Assembly (NCBI GenBank): GCA_026018925.1
Contig: JAKSZU010000004.1
Span: forward strand, 34,677,233-34,741,232
Direction of reading: 5' to 3'
DNA length: 64,000 nt
DNA from: Tupaia tana
Lineage: Eukaryota > Chordata > Mammalia > Scandentia > Tupaiidae
Position 1 is the stretch's first letter, and each line of letters begins with the position of its first letter. Positions 53,610 through 64,000 of the stretch are shown in pieces. The notes beneath the pieces are model-generated. The model ran no database searches, was not told the DNA's origin, and saw nothing but the letters and a program-made list of their open reading frames with translations. The translations under genes were made by a program, and so were the position numbers.

Positions 53610-54878
53610 TGATTAAATGATGCCAAAATTATTAAGCATAGAAATGTTAGAAATGCTCTTACTATGGATGAAATATAGAAATGTCTAATTGCCAACATTT
53701 TCTTCTCATGGAATCTCTTCCAGCTAGACATGAGTGGTAATATGTTTAGAAGCTTATGGATAATTGTTTCCCATCTGGGGAAAAACACTAGGCTTCATAT
53801 GAGTCGAGAGGACCACACTGTGTGTTCTTACACCACTGATGTGGAAGTCATGCTCCATGTAACCATGGCCAATCAGTAACCATAATTAGCTCTGAGGGCC
53901 AGAGCTAAATTCTAACTTCCTTTTGTAATATTTTAAATTATTTCTTTAAAAGAAACTTTGCTATAAAATAATCTGAGTCTAGTAAGTTTACTTCAAGTTA
54001 ACTTGAACTCTAAGGTGTTGATTCATCTTGTTGATTATGCCATGTTCTTCATGGTTTCTAGGCAGTTGAACCAAGAGGTAAGTTGCCTGGTTTTCTAGTT
54101 ACTCTGTAGACTAAGTTGCATGTTCATCCATCTATCCTACAAACATTTATTGACTCTCTACTTCTAGCTAAGTACCACTAACCACTTCTAATTTACAAAG
54201 TGCCCTCGTAAGGCCCAGGCATCTGGTTTGAATACTATAGTACTAAGAATTCTTTAAGCCTGAGAAAGTCCTTGTGGAAAAGAGGGAAGACTGCTCTGTC
54301 TTAATTATCTTGTTCTTCTCATTTACAAGTTCTGTTCTGTGCACATTATGACTCTGCAAGAGTAATGTTGGAGATTAAGACCTGAAATATAATTTTTATA
54401 GGTAGAACTACATAAGGAAGGCTAAATGCTAAATAATTAATAATAGCTGGTGATATTCCTGGCCCTTATTTGACCTTTACATAAGCACAGCTGCCCCTAG
54501 ACTCATCCCAGGGGCCATCTTTAACAAAACTGAAGTGTGATAATAAATGAGTTTCTTTTGGAATTTTTCTCTTTGGTTCAGAAGGCTGTCTCTGAAGAGT
54601 GCTCCATGGGGAAGCAATCTTCATAATACAGATTTCTTACAGATAAAGCTTTGGCAGACCTAATTTCAATCCTGGCATTCAGACCTCCTAAAGTTATTAT
54701 CAGCTAATAGATAAAATACATAAGCTAGAAAGGCAGTAAGGTTGGTTCCAGGCGTCTAAGGCCCTGAGTACATGCACTGGCTGAGAGCTACGGACACACC
54801 AACTCCCTTTCAGGGAGCTCTGCTCAGAGTTGGGTGAAGAAAGTTCTTAAGTAGTGGTCAATTATTACGCTCTAATTT
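53610..54878. other. no gene recognised; weak L2 trace
   Basis: At 54125-54180 ATCTATCCTACAAACATTTATTGAC hints at a reversed L2 end. Nothing else that I can name. Confidence 0.4.
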
Positions 54879-54879
54879 A

Positions 54880-55059
54880 AAACAATTTTTTCTTTTTTTT
54901 ATGCATGACAGAAGATGTATGCATGCATGTGAAAGTAAGAGTGAGCAGACGCCTGGTGTGTTTCAGGGTGACCAGGCTGGGGATTTGAACTGCTGTCATC
55001 CTGTGGGTTCTGACTTCTCTTAAACAGTGTACATTACCACTGTGCTGTGGAGCCAGCCC
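54880..55059 (-). mobile_element. old tRNA-derived SINE
   Basis: T-rich tail on the left, GATGTATGCATGCATGTG, GGGGATTTGAACTGCTGTC and a reversed head TGTGCTGTGGAGCCAGCCC. A diverged member of the A/C superfamily. Confidence 0.65.
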
Positions 55060-55189
55060 ATATTATTTTCTAAGATTAATTACAATTAGTCCAAATGGCC
55101 ACCTCTTGCTATTACCAGAATTATTTTGCTAATAGGGATCATATATTTATGTGAGAAAACTTCTTTTCTAAGTGTTAGCTCTCTGGTAA

Positions 55190-55430
55190 ACAAACTAATT
55201 CATTCAACAGATATTTGTTGAGTTAATTTCAAGCCACTTAGCTAGACCTAGTAATGCAAAGATGAATAAAGCATGATTTCTGTCCTTAAGGGAATTTAAA
55301 ATAGTATAAAATAGTGTAAGGTGTCATCTTGAGTGTCAGATGCAATAAATTAATTTATAGTGGCTGCCTGGAGGGAAGTATTTTGAGGCTTTATCTGGGT
55401 GCAGTTATTAATGATCACAAACTTTCATGG
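55190..55430 (-). mobile_element. L2 LINE 3'-end fragment
   Basis: TTCATTCAACAGATATTTGTTGAG, AATGCAAAGATGAATAAAGCATGATTTCTGTCC, TTAAGGGAATTTAAAATAG. This is the clearest reversed L2 end in the window. It may continue after the SINE, around 55930-56105. Confidence 0.8.
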
Positions 55431-55634
55431 GTGTAGGAGGTGATAATAGCAGAAGCGCCACCCATTTCCTGTCCCTGGTCTACAGGGAGACTGGCAGGCA
55501 GTTGTAGTTTACTCTGTTAGGTACTATGATAGAGGATCATACGGGATACTCTAGGAACATTTAATTCTGTCTGTGGAACAGAGGATAGCTTCCCAAGCAG
55601 TGCGACTTTGAGCCGACACTAAAAAAATTTGTAG

Positions 55635-55908
55635 GGAAGCCAGAAGGTGGCATAGTGATTAAGGTGCTAGACTTCCACATGTCTGAACATGGTTCGAGCC
55701 CGAGACCCAGCGGCTTGAAACTCATGCAGAGTGTGTGTGCATGCGTGCATGCCCACAATCCCAAGAGGAAAATGGAGGAAAAGGAATTGCATTGTAGCCA
55801 TCCACCCTGGGGAGGGGTTTCTTGCTTTCTGATTCTCTGGCAAGCACATGCACCCTATAGCAAAATTCTCTTTCTCTCTAAAAACAAAACAAAACAAGAC
55901 AAACAAAA
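55635..55908 (+). mobile_element. tRNA-derived SINE, family A (older)
   Basis: A sense copy with head GGAAGCCAGAAGGTGGCATAGTG and B box GGTTCGAGCCC. The tail is mixed AAAACAAAACAAAACAAG. Probable TSD AAAAAAATTTGTAG / AAAAAAATTAGTAG. A 139-codon chance ORF crosses it. Confidence 0.9.
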
Positions 55909-56109
55909 AAAAATTAGTAGGAATTTACCAGGTAAACAAACAGGCAAAGGTCGTTTTAGGCAAAAGAGGTGGAACTACAACATGAAGGCAAGGAATAGTA
56001 GGATTTGTTTGGGACAGGCAGATGATTTCTTTACCCGGAGAGTAAAGAGCTTTGCAAAGGCAAGAGTACCTTGAAGGCTTGGATATTAGTGGTTAGGAGG
56101 ACTAGGAGA

Positions 56110-58180
56110 CAATGCCAAAAATTGCCAGTGCCTTAAAAAATATTAACCTGCAAAGAAGGGCTCTCGTGACACTTTGAAGAGCTGTGGGCTCTGGGCTATT
56201 CTGTTCATTCTTATGTCAATACCATGATTAGACAAAGATGACCTCCATACTAATCAAATTAGTAAAAGACGCAATGTTTGGAAAGTCTGTGAACACGTGG
56301 AGGACTGAGTCTGAAAGCAGATGTCTCAAACACTTTAAGTGGCTCTAACCAGAGGACACTGAGTCGGGAAACATGTAAAACTCTCTATGTCGGCTTAGAT
56401 AACCAGTTGGACAAGAACAGGATGGAACGCTGTGTGGCCTGGCCATAATGTGTGAGAAAAGGATCCGATTTTGTTGTAAACTTCTGCAGTGTGACGTGGC
56501 TGCACTGAGAGGATAACAACAACCTGCAGAGTATTCCTGTCTACATCTACTGTGGTCAGACCACAGAATAATGTTCAAATTCTTCCATTAAAGATACAAA
56601 TCAGCTGGCTTATGTTCAAGGAAAGCAACTAGGAGGGGAAAACAATTTGGTTGATTTGGGGGCTGCTAAATCTGGAAAGGGAAAACACAAATATCCTCAA
56701 ATATTTTGAAGATAATTCATAGCCTAAGAATTAGGTTTATGTTGTAAAAAAAAATGATGAAATTGGATAGACATTTTTGGAAAGCAAATTTCAGCTATTT
56801 CTGGGTGAAGCCTCCAATGATGAGAGTTTCTCCAAAACAGGAAGGGCAAACAGTAATTTTCCTGTCCCAGGAGTGATCATGCAGATATGGGTTAATACTT
56901 GTTGGAGATACTACAGAAGGTATTTATATATTATTATAGATAGGAATTTGGGCCCGAAGGCCCTTCCAGCTCTGAGATACTTTCATTATGGAGAAAAAAA
57001 TATATTGTACTGTCTTTGCTGAAGCTAGAAAATGAGTATCTATAAATTTGAGCCCAACCTTTAAGTCAAGTCTCTTGGTGGAGTTGACTTCTTGTTGGGG
57101 CAGGTTTCTTGACTTCCTGTGATGACAGTGGAGCCTTCCTGTCCTTCATCTGGACTGTCTTCATTCTATTCTTGGAGTCTTCACCCTCTTTACCAAATTA
57201 TCCTCCTTCCCCTGCTCACTCAAAGACACTCCATAAAATACTTGCCCAGAAAAGAAGGCACCTTCCAATAAAAATACCTATGACTTGGAGGATAAGACAC
57301 AAACCCCCCATTTTCCAGCTCTGAGCTTTTGTTAAAACCTGTGTTATGACTGGGTGAAATGAGCTGGCCAGAAAACAGAGAATCCTTTTGCTGATTGGCG
57401 TCCTCTGCCACTTGTGACTCTGTGTAACCCATGTTGTTGTCTCTGGCCTCCAGCTCTCTGTCAGATGTTTTGCCAGCTTCAGTTCTGAGTCTGATTTCTC
57501 ATGCCAGGTTCATCTTATTGTTGCTGAGTAAATGAGGTTCCCACCATCATGCTACTCCTTCCCCATTCCCTGCCTCTAGGAGAACTCCTCATCAGAGGGA
57601 GGGGCAGCCATGGTGAATGACAGGGTTCTGGCTAACGCACTCTTTCTGTGGCAGCCTTCAGAGGAGGGGTGAGAAGAGAAGAAAATGCACATGCGCAGCC
57701 CTGATCCAGCTCCTGAGCCTGGTTTCTTCCAAAACCTGCCTGTTAATCACCTGTTTACACTGCCAAGGATGCCTGACTGGGTAATGATAGCAGGGAGAAA
57801 GCAGTGAGAGAAACATCATAGGTTTTGTTCAAGTGGAGTAATCCCTTCCTGATTTACTGGCTTTGGTGCAGACAGAATGGCTGGTCTCATTCTTTTCGCA
57901 CTGGTGGCCAGCAGCCCCAGAAAGAATTGGACTCTTTGTACACCTTTGATGTCCCCTACTGGATGGTTCCCACGCAGAGGGTGGTGCCCTAGGCTCAGTA
58001 GCTGTCTTCACCTCATCTCTTCCCAGTGTTCCCACCTGCTGTTCCTGGTGACGCTTGGTAGAATCATCCTGGTAGAGTCTGTACCTCGGGTGTGGGGCAA
58101 GGGACACCTGAAGACTAGCTTGTTTCTAGTCCCTTCTCTCATTGGCCTGCCCCAGTGCCACAATCTCAGAATACCGTAGC
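56110..58180. other. no gene recognised; weak CR1/L3-like trace
   Basis: 56935-56990 (AGGCCCTTCCAGCTCTGAGATACTTTCATTATG) looks like the 3' end of an old CR1/L3 LINE. I see no coding feature, although frames of 92-100 codons exist at 57829-58179. Confidence 0.4.
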
Positions 58181-58184
58181 TCAA

Positions 58185-58325
58185 AGGAACTCAGAGATCA
58201 CTAAGCCCCGTGCTTCATTTTGGCAATGAGGAAACTGAGAATCAGAGAGGTAAAGAAGGTTGCTCAAAGGCATACACCCAAATGGTGACAGGACCTCCAA
58301 CTTTGGCCTCTTGATTCACAATGTG
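58185..58325 (-). mobile_element. possible MIR-type or L3 fragment
   Basis: AGAGATCACTAAGCCCC, TTTTGGCAATGAGGAAACTGAGAATCAGAGAGGTAAAG, TTGCTCAAAGGCATACACC. It follows the reversed core of an old mammalian SINE/LINE. The exact family is uncertain. Confidence 0.6.
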
Positions 58326-58567
58326 GAGATTTTTATTCTCTCAGGTTAAAGTATTGCCTCTTTTGAATAGAACATTTATTTATTTAGAGATTCGGTAAAT
58401 AATGAACTGTGACAGAGGTGAATGAAGTCTGTCTCTATTAGCAGTTCATGGTCTGGGGGAGGAGATGGGTATCTACACAGCCGATTTTGACTCAGTGTGG
58501 AAAATACTGGCAAATAGAGATAAGAACTGAATACTGTATGCGAAGAGGGACAAGTGCCTGGGGAGTT

Positions 58568-58585
58568 TTGTTGTTGTTGTTGTTG
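58568..58585. repeat. (GTT)n simple repeat
   Basis: Six GTT units followed by a GGA-rich patch. Confidence 0.9.
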
Positions 58586-58634
58586 GAGGAGGAGGAGAGA
58601 GAAAAGGTGCCAAGGTAGAATCTGGAGCTATGAT

Positions 58635-58878
58635 ACAGCAGAGTGCCCGAGGGGCAGCTCTGGGGTTGAACCCAAGCTCTGCTACTTACTGGCTGAGGAA
58701 CCTTGAGCAAATCATTTAATCTCTTTGTGCCTCTGTCCTCCACTCTGAAAAGTAGGAAAATTAATACTACTTATGTCCTAGGGTTATTGCAGGAGTTCAT
58801 TGAGTTCATAAATAAAGCACTTTAAAAGTGTACTAACATGTTTTTTTAAAACCTGTATGTTAGCTATTATTATTACTG
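58635..58878 (+). mobile_element. MIR SINE
   Basis: GGGTTGAACCCAAGCTCTGCTACTTACTGGCTGAGG, CCTTGAGCAAATCATTTAATCTCTTTG, AGTAGGAAAATTAATAC, AAAGCACTTTAAAAGTG, GTTAGCTATTATTATTACTG. A nearly full-length plus-strand copy. It ends about 12 bp before the MITE. Confidence 0.93.
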
Positions 58879-58889
58879 GCAGAAAGCTA

Positions 58890-58961
58890 TTGGGTTGTGT
58901 CGGAAAAGTCATGTTGCATTTTTGCATAGAAAAATATGTCATGACTCTTTCAACAACCCAA
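58890..58961. mobile_element. mariner-like MITE (MADE1-like hairpin), copy 2
   Basis: A 72-bp element with inverted ends TTGGGTTGTGTCGGAAAAGT and its near complement ending ACTCTTTCAACAACCCAA. The loop is GCATAG. It is flanked by TA on both sides (58888-58889, 58962-58963). The layout matches human MADE1, an 80-bp mariner derivative, but the terminal sequence differs from MADE1. It shares TCGGAAAAGTCATG and the GCATAG loop with the element at 1368-1445. No coding capacity. Confidence 0.85.
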
Positions 58962-59067
58962 TATATCTGAATAGTAAACTGAGGAACAAGATAGACAATC
59001 ATGTTTCGGTGGTGACCAAAGACCCAGAAATGTTAGTGCAATTACCAAGGGAAGATGGTGGTTTAGG

Positions 59068-59316
59068 GGGCTGGACAGTAGCACAGTGGTAAAATGTGAC
59101 ACTTCGTGAAGCTGAACCACATGGGGAGGTTCTGCGTTAGTGGCCAGAGACCTCCCTAACACACTGAGCATGCATGTGCCCATGATCCCTGGCTGGCTGA
59201 GGCAAGGGTGAGCGGCAACATTAAGACCCAGTTGAGGGTGTTACCTTTCTGTCTGTCTCTCTTTCCATCTCTGTTGCTCATGGAAGAAATAAATTAATAA
59301 GTTTTAAAAAAAAAAA
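59068..59316 (+). mobile_element. tRNA-like SINE, family D (best copy)
   Basis: A sense copy: GGGCTGGACAGTAGCACAGTGG, ACATGGGGAGGTTC, GAGCATGCATGTGCCCATGATCC, GGCTGGCTGAGGC, TC-rich segment, then CTCATGGAAGAAATAAATTAATAAG and an A tail. TSD AAGATGGTGGT / AAGATGACGGT, one mismatch. Confidence 0.9.
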
Positions 59317-59319
59317 GAT

Positions 59320-60835
59320 GACGGTCTTGGTTGGGGCTTCTCTGAGGGGAACCGGCACGTGAATGGGAGGTGTCAGGTCTACCTGGAGATTGTGGATGAG
59401 AAAAGATTTGGGGAAGAAGGATGTCTGCAGGAAGGTATTTTTTTCCCTTCATGCTTTTGTTAAGTTGGGGCCACAGAGGGGTATTATTCCACTGAACAAA
59501 CCGTTCCTGGGGCTTTGGGGGACCAGCAATGGTTTCTGGGCCTGGCCCTGGCTTTGAAGAAGCTTCATTCCAGAGTTGGGGCCAAGTGTGCTCATAGCTG
59601 TCTGTGCCCCAGAGAGGTGCTGCCCAGGCAGTTGGAGAAAAAGAGAGAGAGACCAGCATGTGAGGATGTTGTCACCTGGTTCTACTTCTCTCTTCTAAAT
59701 CTTTAGTTTCTCCGATCTACTCATTTGCTGCCCAGAAATAAATACCCAGAGGTGACCTTGGATGTGGAATCAATGCAACAGAGCAGATTTGTTTGCTCTA
59801 GGTGTGAACCCTTGTGTGCATTAGAAAGCAGATATCTTTATGACTGCATTCTCTTCTGGAAAATGCAGCAGTTGCAGTGGATGGTTCTTAAGGTCCTTCC
59901 AGCTTCACCATCTTTGCTCGTGGGTTCTGGCATTATGGATTTTACACACATAATTTTTGCTACTTTCTAGGGCTCTGGGAAGGTCTGTGACATGTGGTAA
60001 CTTATAGTTCTGCTGAGGTGTGGGTTTGATAAGAATGAGTCACATAGCTGGTGAGTAAACCTAGCTGGCCACCCAACCACCACACTCAGTTCATGGCATT
60101 CATGGACTGGGGCTGGAGAGGTCCCTGGGTTTTATCCTTTAGAATGATGATCAGCTATGACAGCACTTTCCCTTAGATTTAAAGAAGGAGACTATTTTCT
60201 CCTAGAGCTCATATTTCTCTCTTTTATAAAAGAGACTTTTATTTTTAAAAATGAGGGAAAAAACTCCACACTCACCTACCCTCTCCACTCTGGTACAGAT
60301 CCAGCCTGTACTGGAAACCTCAGCTCAGTCTAAGCTGGGCTGCACATGTTACCACTAGGCAGGTGAGATGGCAATGGAAGCTGGAGCCCGAGCAGCTTTG
60401 AATTACTGCTGTTACATGGATAATATGGTGTTTTTCTGCTCTTTATAAAGAAGAATGGAAGGATCTAGACACTTCCACACTCCCTCCTCCTCTCAAATGA
60501 ATTTCCTGCTTGTTCAAGGTGCTAGATTGACAGCTCTGGAGACTAAGACCTTCTGTCTCCACATGGGCAGGTCAGCAGTGGCCTATGTGGGTAGCTCAGA
60601 GCATGCCTCTGGAGGGTGGGCACTGATCTCCTCTGGGAGCGGGGGTGGTCTTGAAGATTCATTTAAAAGCTTGCCTTCCTTTGCCTTATGTTTTCAATTT
60701 TGTGTGGGGATTTTTTGGGAGGTGGGAGAGTGTAGCAGGCTGTGCCTATTTATCCTGAGTTGCTGTAAGTTTTCCTCATAATATTCAGAGAGAGGGAGAA
60801 GAGAGTGGGCTTGAGTCATGACAGGGGGCCAAAGA
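59320..60835. other. no recognisable feature
   Basis: Unique-looking DNA. 59850-59910 faintly resembles a CR1/L3 3' end (GGTTCTTAAGGTCCTTCCAGC). The 121-codon minus-strand frame at 59294-59659 lies here without other support. Confidence 0.4.
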
Positions 60836-60947
60836 TTTTTTTGAATATATAAGGTAATTTTTATTTGTTTTTGTTTACTTTTACTTTTTTAAATTGAGTT
60901 ATAATTAACATAATTAACATAGATGAGTAATAAATGTTCCATATGAA

Positions 60948-61395
60948 GATTCCTCAAAGATCTACAAATAGAACTACCATATGATCCAGCAATTCCACTC
61001 CTGGATATCTAATCAAAGGATAGGAGAATGTTCAGTAGGAAGAGTGCTTGCACATCAATGTTTATTGTGGCATTATTGACAATTGCTAAGACATGGAACC
61101 AACCCAAATGTCCACAAACAGACATATGGTTTGAAAAAGTGTGGCATATATACTCTATGGAATACTACTCAGCCATAAAAAACAACAAGACCTGGGCATT
61201 TGAAAGAAAGTGGATGAATAGGGAAGATTTACTGCTGAGTGAAGCGAGCCAGGCTATGAAAGAGAGGCATTGTATGTCTCCACTTAATATATACTGACTC
61301 TCTGCACTCTGGCAGAAACTGAAAGATCAGAGGATATAGAAGCATGGAAAATGGTTACAGATTCTGGAGACAAGGTGGGAATTATTCAGTTTTAT
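60948..61395 (+). mobile_element. LINE-1 3' fragment (ORF2 C-terminus)
   Basis: A sense LINE-1 piece. CTACCATATGATCCAGCAATTCC begins the visible ORF2 part, and the frame at 61028-61297 encodes KVWHIYSMEYYSAIKNN, a hallmark of the ORF2 C-terminal end. It is truncated at the 5' end with no catalytic domain left. The flanks (AATTGAGTTATAATTAAC on the left, CCACTTGTGAAACCACTACTG on the right) look like two halves of an older LINE 3' region that it interrupted. Confidence 0.9.
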
Positions 61396-61597
61396 CTATT
61401 TTAACAAACTTGTCCACTTGTGAAACCACTACTGAAAGCAAGTTCTATCAATAGAACATTTCCATCATTTCAGAAAGTTCTTTGTGCCCCTTTCCAGTCA
61501 ATCCTATCCCCTTGGCCCCACCTCTCATATTCCCCACCTGAAGGTAATTACTTTTTTACTTCTCTCAGCATAGATTGTACATATGACATTTTTAAAA

Positions 61598-61823
61598 AAC
61601 GTTCATTCATTCATTTCATGAATGTCTGAGTGCATGAACAAGGCAGTATCCCCAATAGGGTTGTGATGCCACAATCCATCCCTAGTCTTCAGCTAGCCTT
61701 GGATAATGGGCACACAGATACCCAGTGTAGTGTACCTAGGGAGTCTCTGACATGAACTGAGAACTGCCATGTGGAACTGCCTCACAGAGTGTCATGTTTT
61801 ACCACTGTGCCACTGTCTGGCCT
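61598..61823 (-). mobile_element. tRNA-like SINE, family C (diverged)
   Basis: A minus-strand copy: CATTCATTCATTTCATGAATG, CCCCAATAGGGTTGTGATGCC, CAGATACCCAGTGTAGTGTACC, AACTGCCATGTGGAAC, CCACTGTGCCACTGTCTGGCC. Confidence 0.75.
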
Positions 61824-61954
61824 CTCTGCACAAGCCAATTTTTAAAAATTTGTATTCACTGCAACCTGTGTAAATCCAAGAAAGGTCACATTTCATTTGG
61901 AACTATGCTTTAAAAATACTAAAAGCCTGACATTAGGAGTAACTTTTCCCTATT

Positions 61955-62231
61955 TTTTTTTTTTTTCTTTTTCTTTTTTTGGAGAGGTTTTTGCTATAGG
62001 GCGCGTGCGCTCGCCAGACAGACAGAGAGAGACAGAGAGATAGAAAGCAGGAAATCACCCCCCAGGGGGGATGGCCACGCCGCAATCCCTTCTCCTCCAT
62101 TCTCCTCTCGGGATCTTGGGCACGCACGCACACGCGCCCGGCGTGAGTTTAAGCCGCCGGGTCTGGGACTCGAACCACGGTCGACTACGTGGCAGTCCAG
62201 CGACATAGCCATTATGCTAACTGCTGGTCCC
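61955..62231 (-). mobile_element. tRNA-derived SINE, family A (very young)
   Basis: A near-consensus minus-strand copy with every CpG block. TSD AACTTTTCCCTATTTT (from 61941) and AACTTTTCCCTATATT (from 62232). The minus-strand B box GGTTCGAGTCC is intact. A 97-codon chance ORF spans it. Confidence 0.96.
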
Positions 62232-62339
62232 AACTTTTCCCTATATTTTGAACAGATCTTTGACATGATGGACTTTGATAACCTCATTTCTCAAATGAGT
62301 ATAATGATAATAATTTCTACCATATTGCAGAAAATGGTA

Positions 62340-62545
62340 CTAATAATGATTACACACATTTATTGACCACTTTCCTCCACTCTTCTAAGCACTTCACTTT
62401 ATTATCTTACTTAATCCTCTAAAAGACATGTTGAGTAAATTACCATTGTTCCTTTTACATGTGGTGAAACCAACTTGAAGAGATGAAGTAACTTATTCAG
62501 GGCCTTGGAGTCATCAGTCACAATTCAGTCAGGAGCCTCTTTATC
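62340..62545 (-). mobile_element. MIR SINE
   Basis: ACACATTTATTGACCACTTTCC, CTAAGCACTTCACTTTATTATCTTACTTAATCCTC, CATGTGGTGAAACC, GAAGAGATGAAGTAACTTATTCAGGGCC. A reversed MIR in full order. Confidence 0.9.
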
Positions 62546-62924
62546 CAGAGCTTTTGCCCAGAGTGATGGGCTCTCACTAACTGATGTCACAGCTAAGCAG
62601 AGGCCATTATTATTTTAAAGGCAACATCTATTGGTCAGAGAATACAGTCTTCTTTTTTTTTCTTTCCTTTTTCATTACTGTTTAAATATTTATATAGGAA
62701 AAATATCTATAGTTCGTCAGAATGCTTGACATCATTTGCAAATTAGAGCTATAGATGCTATTGAGCCTTGTACCAACAACAGGAAACATGAAAAAAATCT
62801 TGTCATTGAGACTGATAACCCTTCCACTAAGTTCTTTATCACAGAAAAACATGTGATGAATCTATAATAAAATGCTGTTTATACTATATAATTAACCCAC
62901 GTATCAAGAAAATAATTTTAAATT

Positions 62925-63656
62925 TTCATAGCTACCATTTGAGTGTCTACTATGTGTCAAGCACATGCTCAACATTCGACATGGGTTTTCTCTACTTCTT
63001 CCTATAACTCTGAAAATAAGCATGGTATTAGTTATCAGTTGCTGCATAACAGCCTCCAAATTTGGCAGGTTAAAACAACAAACATTTATAATCTCATACA
63101 GTCCTAAGAATCTAGGATCTATAAGAGGCCTAGCTAAGTAGTTCATAAAATTGCAGTCAAGCTGGTGGCTGGGTTGGTAGTTTCTGAAGACTTGATTCTG
63201 TTTCTAGGTTGTTGGCAGGAAGCTTCTGTTTTGACACATGGGAGTCTCCATAAGGCTGCTCACAACATGATGGGCCCAGAGTGAGTGACAAGAGAGAGAA
63301 AGTGTGCACAGTAGCAAGAGCAAGTGAGAAAGCACCGCGTTTCTTAATGCCCTAATTCGAGAAGTGATATACCATTGTTTTTGCTATATGTCATTGGTCA
63401 TAGAGGTTGGCCCTGGTAAAATGAAAAAAAAAAGAGAAAATGTGAGAGGGGACTGTGCAATGGTATGAATACCAAGAGATGGGGAGCATTAGGGCCATAT
63501 TGGGGCTGGTTATGATATGCTTTATTACCCCTATTTTACTGACAGGACATAGACACTCAGAGGATTTCAGAAAATTCCCCAAATTGTGTATCTAGGAAGT
63601 GGGCAGGCTAGGATTTGAACACCAGTCTGGTTAACTGCATCGACTGTGTTCTTTCT
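62925..63656 (-). mobile_element. MIR SINE split by an LTR-like element
   Basis: The left part (62925-63028) is TAGCTACCATTTGAGTGTCTACTATGTGTCAAGCAC...CTTCCTATAACTCTGAAAATAAG. The right part (63512-63656) is CCCCTATTTTACTGACAGGACATAGACACTCAGAGG...AGTGGGCAGGCTAGGATTTGAACACCAGTCTGG. Together they make one reversed MIR. Confidence 0.88.
63029..63510 (-). mobile_element. LTR-like element (MaLR/MLT1 type)
   Basis: GTATTAGTTATCAGTTGCTGCATAACAGCC, GGCAGGTTAAAACAACAAACATTTATAATCTC, TGCAGTCAAGCTGGTGG, GTTGTTGGCAGGAAGC, CTGCTCACAACATG, GAGAAGTGATATACCATTG and GGGGACTGTGCAATGG follow an ancient mammalian LTR of the MaLR kind in order. Subfamily and orientation come from memory of the consensus and are uncertain. 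No internal retroviral sequence is present. Confidence 0.6.
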
Positions 63657-64000
63657 CAAGTGAATATTCAATGCAAGGAAGCCTGAAGAAAGAACAAAGT
63701 ATTAATGTATGCTGTCCTGGCCTTGGACATACTAGCGTGTTATTGAGTGTCCGAGATGACTTTTTCACGTGAGATACCTGCCACGATATACCTGGTATGT
63801 CCCTAAAGAGCTAGACAGGAACCGGAGATTTGCAAATTTAATTTACTTAAACTGTGTTATGGGAGTTCAATCTGCATCTTCCTGTAGTACTCTGCTGGTA
63901 ATGTATAATTGGTTTTTAAATAAATGTTCAGCTGCCGGGTACACTAGTATTCTAATTGCACATGAATGAAACTACCCTGAAGAGAAGATTTTGCTTTTCT

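Noticed and set aside
55655-56074. 139-codon plus-strand open frame
   Set aside because: It starts in the SINE at 55635-55908 and shows SINE-derived peptide.
61028-61297. 89-codon frame as a functional gene
   Set aside because: It is the C-terminal piece of LINE-1 ORF2 without the endonuclease and reverse transcriptase domains.

Overview
This window looks like ordinary nuclear DNA of a placental mammal, either intergenic or deep inside an intron. It is roughly 60 % AT, has no CpG island and no protein-coding gene or exon I can support. It is packed with dispersed repeats: ancient mammal-wide MIR and L2 copies, LINE-1 3' pieces, LTR-like elements, and many tRNA-derived SINEs. None of the open reading frames longer than about 100 codons is convincing. 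Most lie on SINE copies, whose CpG-rich body happens to stay open in several frames, and a few lie on LINE-1 ORF2 remnants.

The dominant element is a tRNA-derived SINE, called 'family A' here, about 255-290 bp long. It has an RNA polymerase III A-box-like head, a GGTTCGAGTCC B box, a C6-A-G6 palindrome in the body, a GA/TC-rich stretch, a GGGCGCGTGCGCTCGCC-type segment and a poly-A tail. Several copies keep their CpGs and have 14-17 bp perfect target-site duplications (TSDs), so the family was active recently. Three other groups occur: a short 'family B' (the same head, without most of the central body), 'family C' and 'family D' (a second pair, related to each other, with tails ending in AATAAA-like motifs). 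I do not recognise these as Alu, B1/B2, CanSINE, Bov-tA, ERE or VES, so the host should be a mammal order with its own tRNA SINEs. I cannot name the species from the sequence alone.

Layout. 0-4.3 kb: L2 and MIR with three family A SINEs and a short mariner-like hairpin element (1368-1445). 4.3-9.3 kb: non-repetitive DNA, then clustered A and B SINEs. 9.4-11.4 kb: an old L2 broken by a probable LTR with a 54-bp T tract, then a MIR split by a SINE. 13-25 kb: scattered SINEs, including a nested pair (17.3-17.8 kb) and a run of four (20.4-21.5 kb). 24.7-27.6 kb: an old LINE carrying a SINE and a 5'-truncated LINE-1 (26003-27540). 27.6-41 kb: more SINEs, L2, MIR, a 47-bp tandem duplication, and a chimeric double SINE (38480-38851). 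41.26-41.6 kb: a candidate processed retrocopy behind a 48-bp T tract. 41.7-56 kb: SINEs, MIR and L2 in otherwise featureless sequence. 58-64 kb: a second mariner-like hairpin element (58890-58961), a LINE-1 3' piece, family C and A SINEs, and a MIR split by an LTR.

Nothing here forms an operon or pathway. The biology is a stratigraphy of retroposition: MIR/L2 at the bottom, then old LINEs, LTRs and mariner-like MITEs, then SINE families C/D and B, and young family A on top. The most noteworthy items are the two matching MADE1-like hairpin MITEs (one sitting in a 16-bp palindromic target), the SINE-on-SINE insertions that reuse the same target sequence, and a composite SINE bounded by one TSD.
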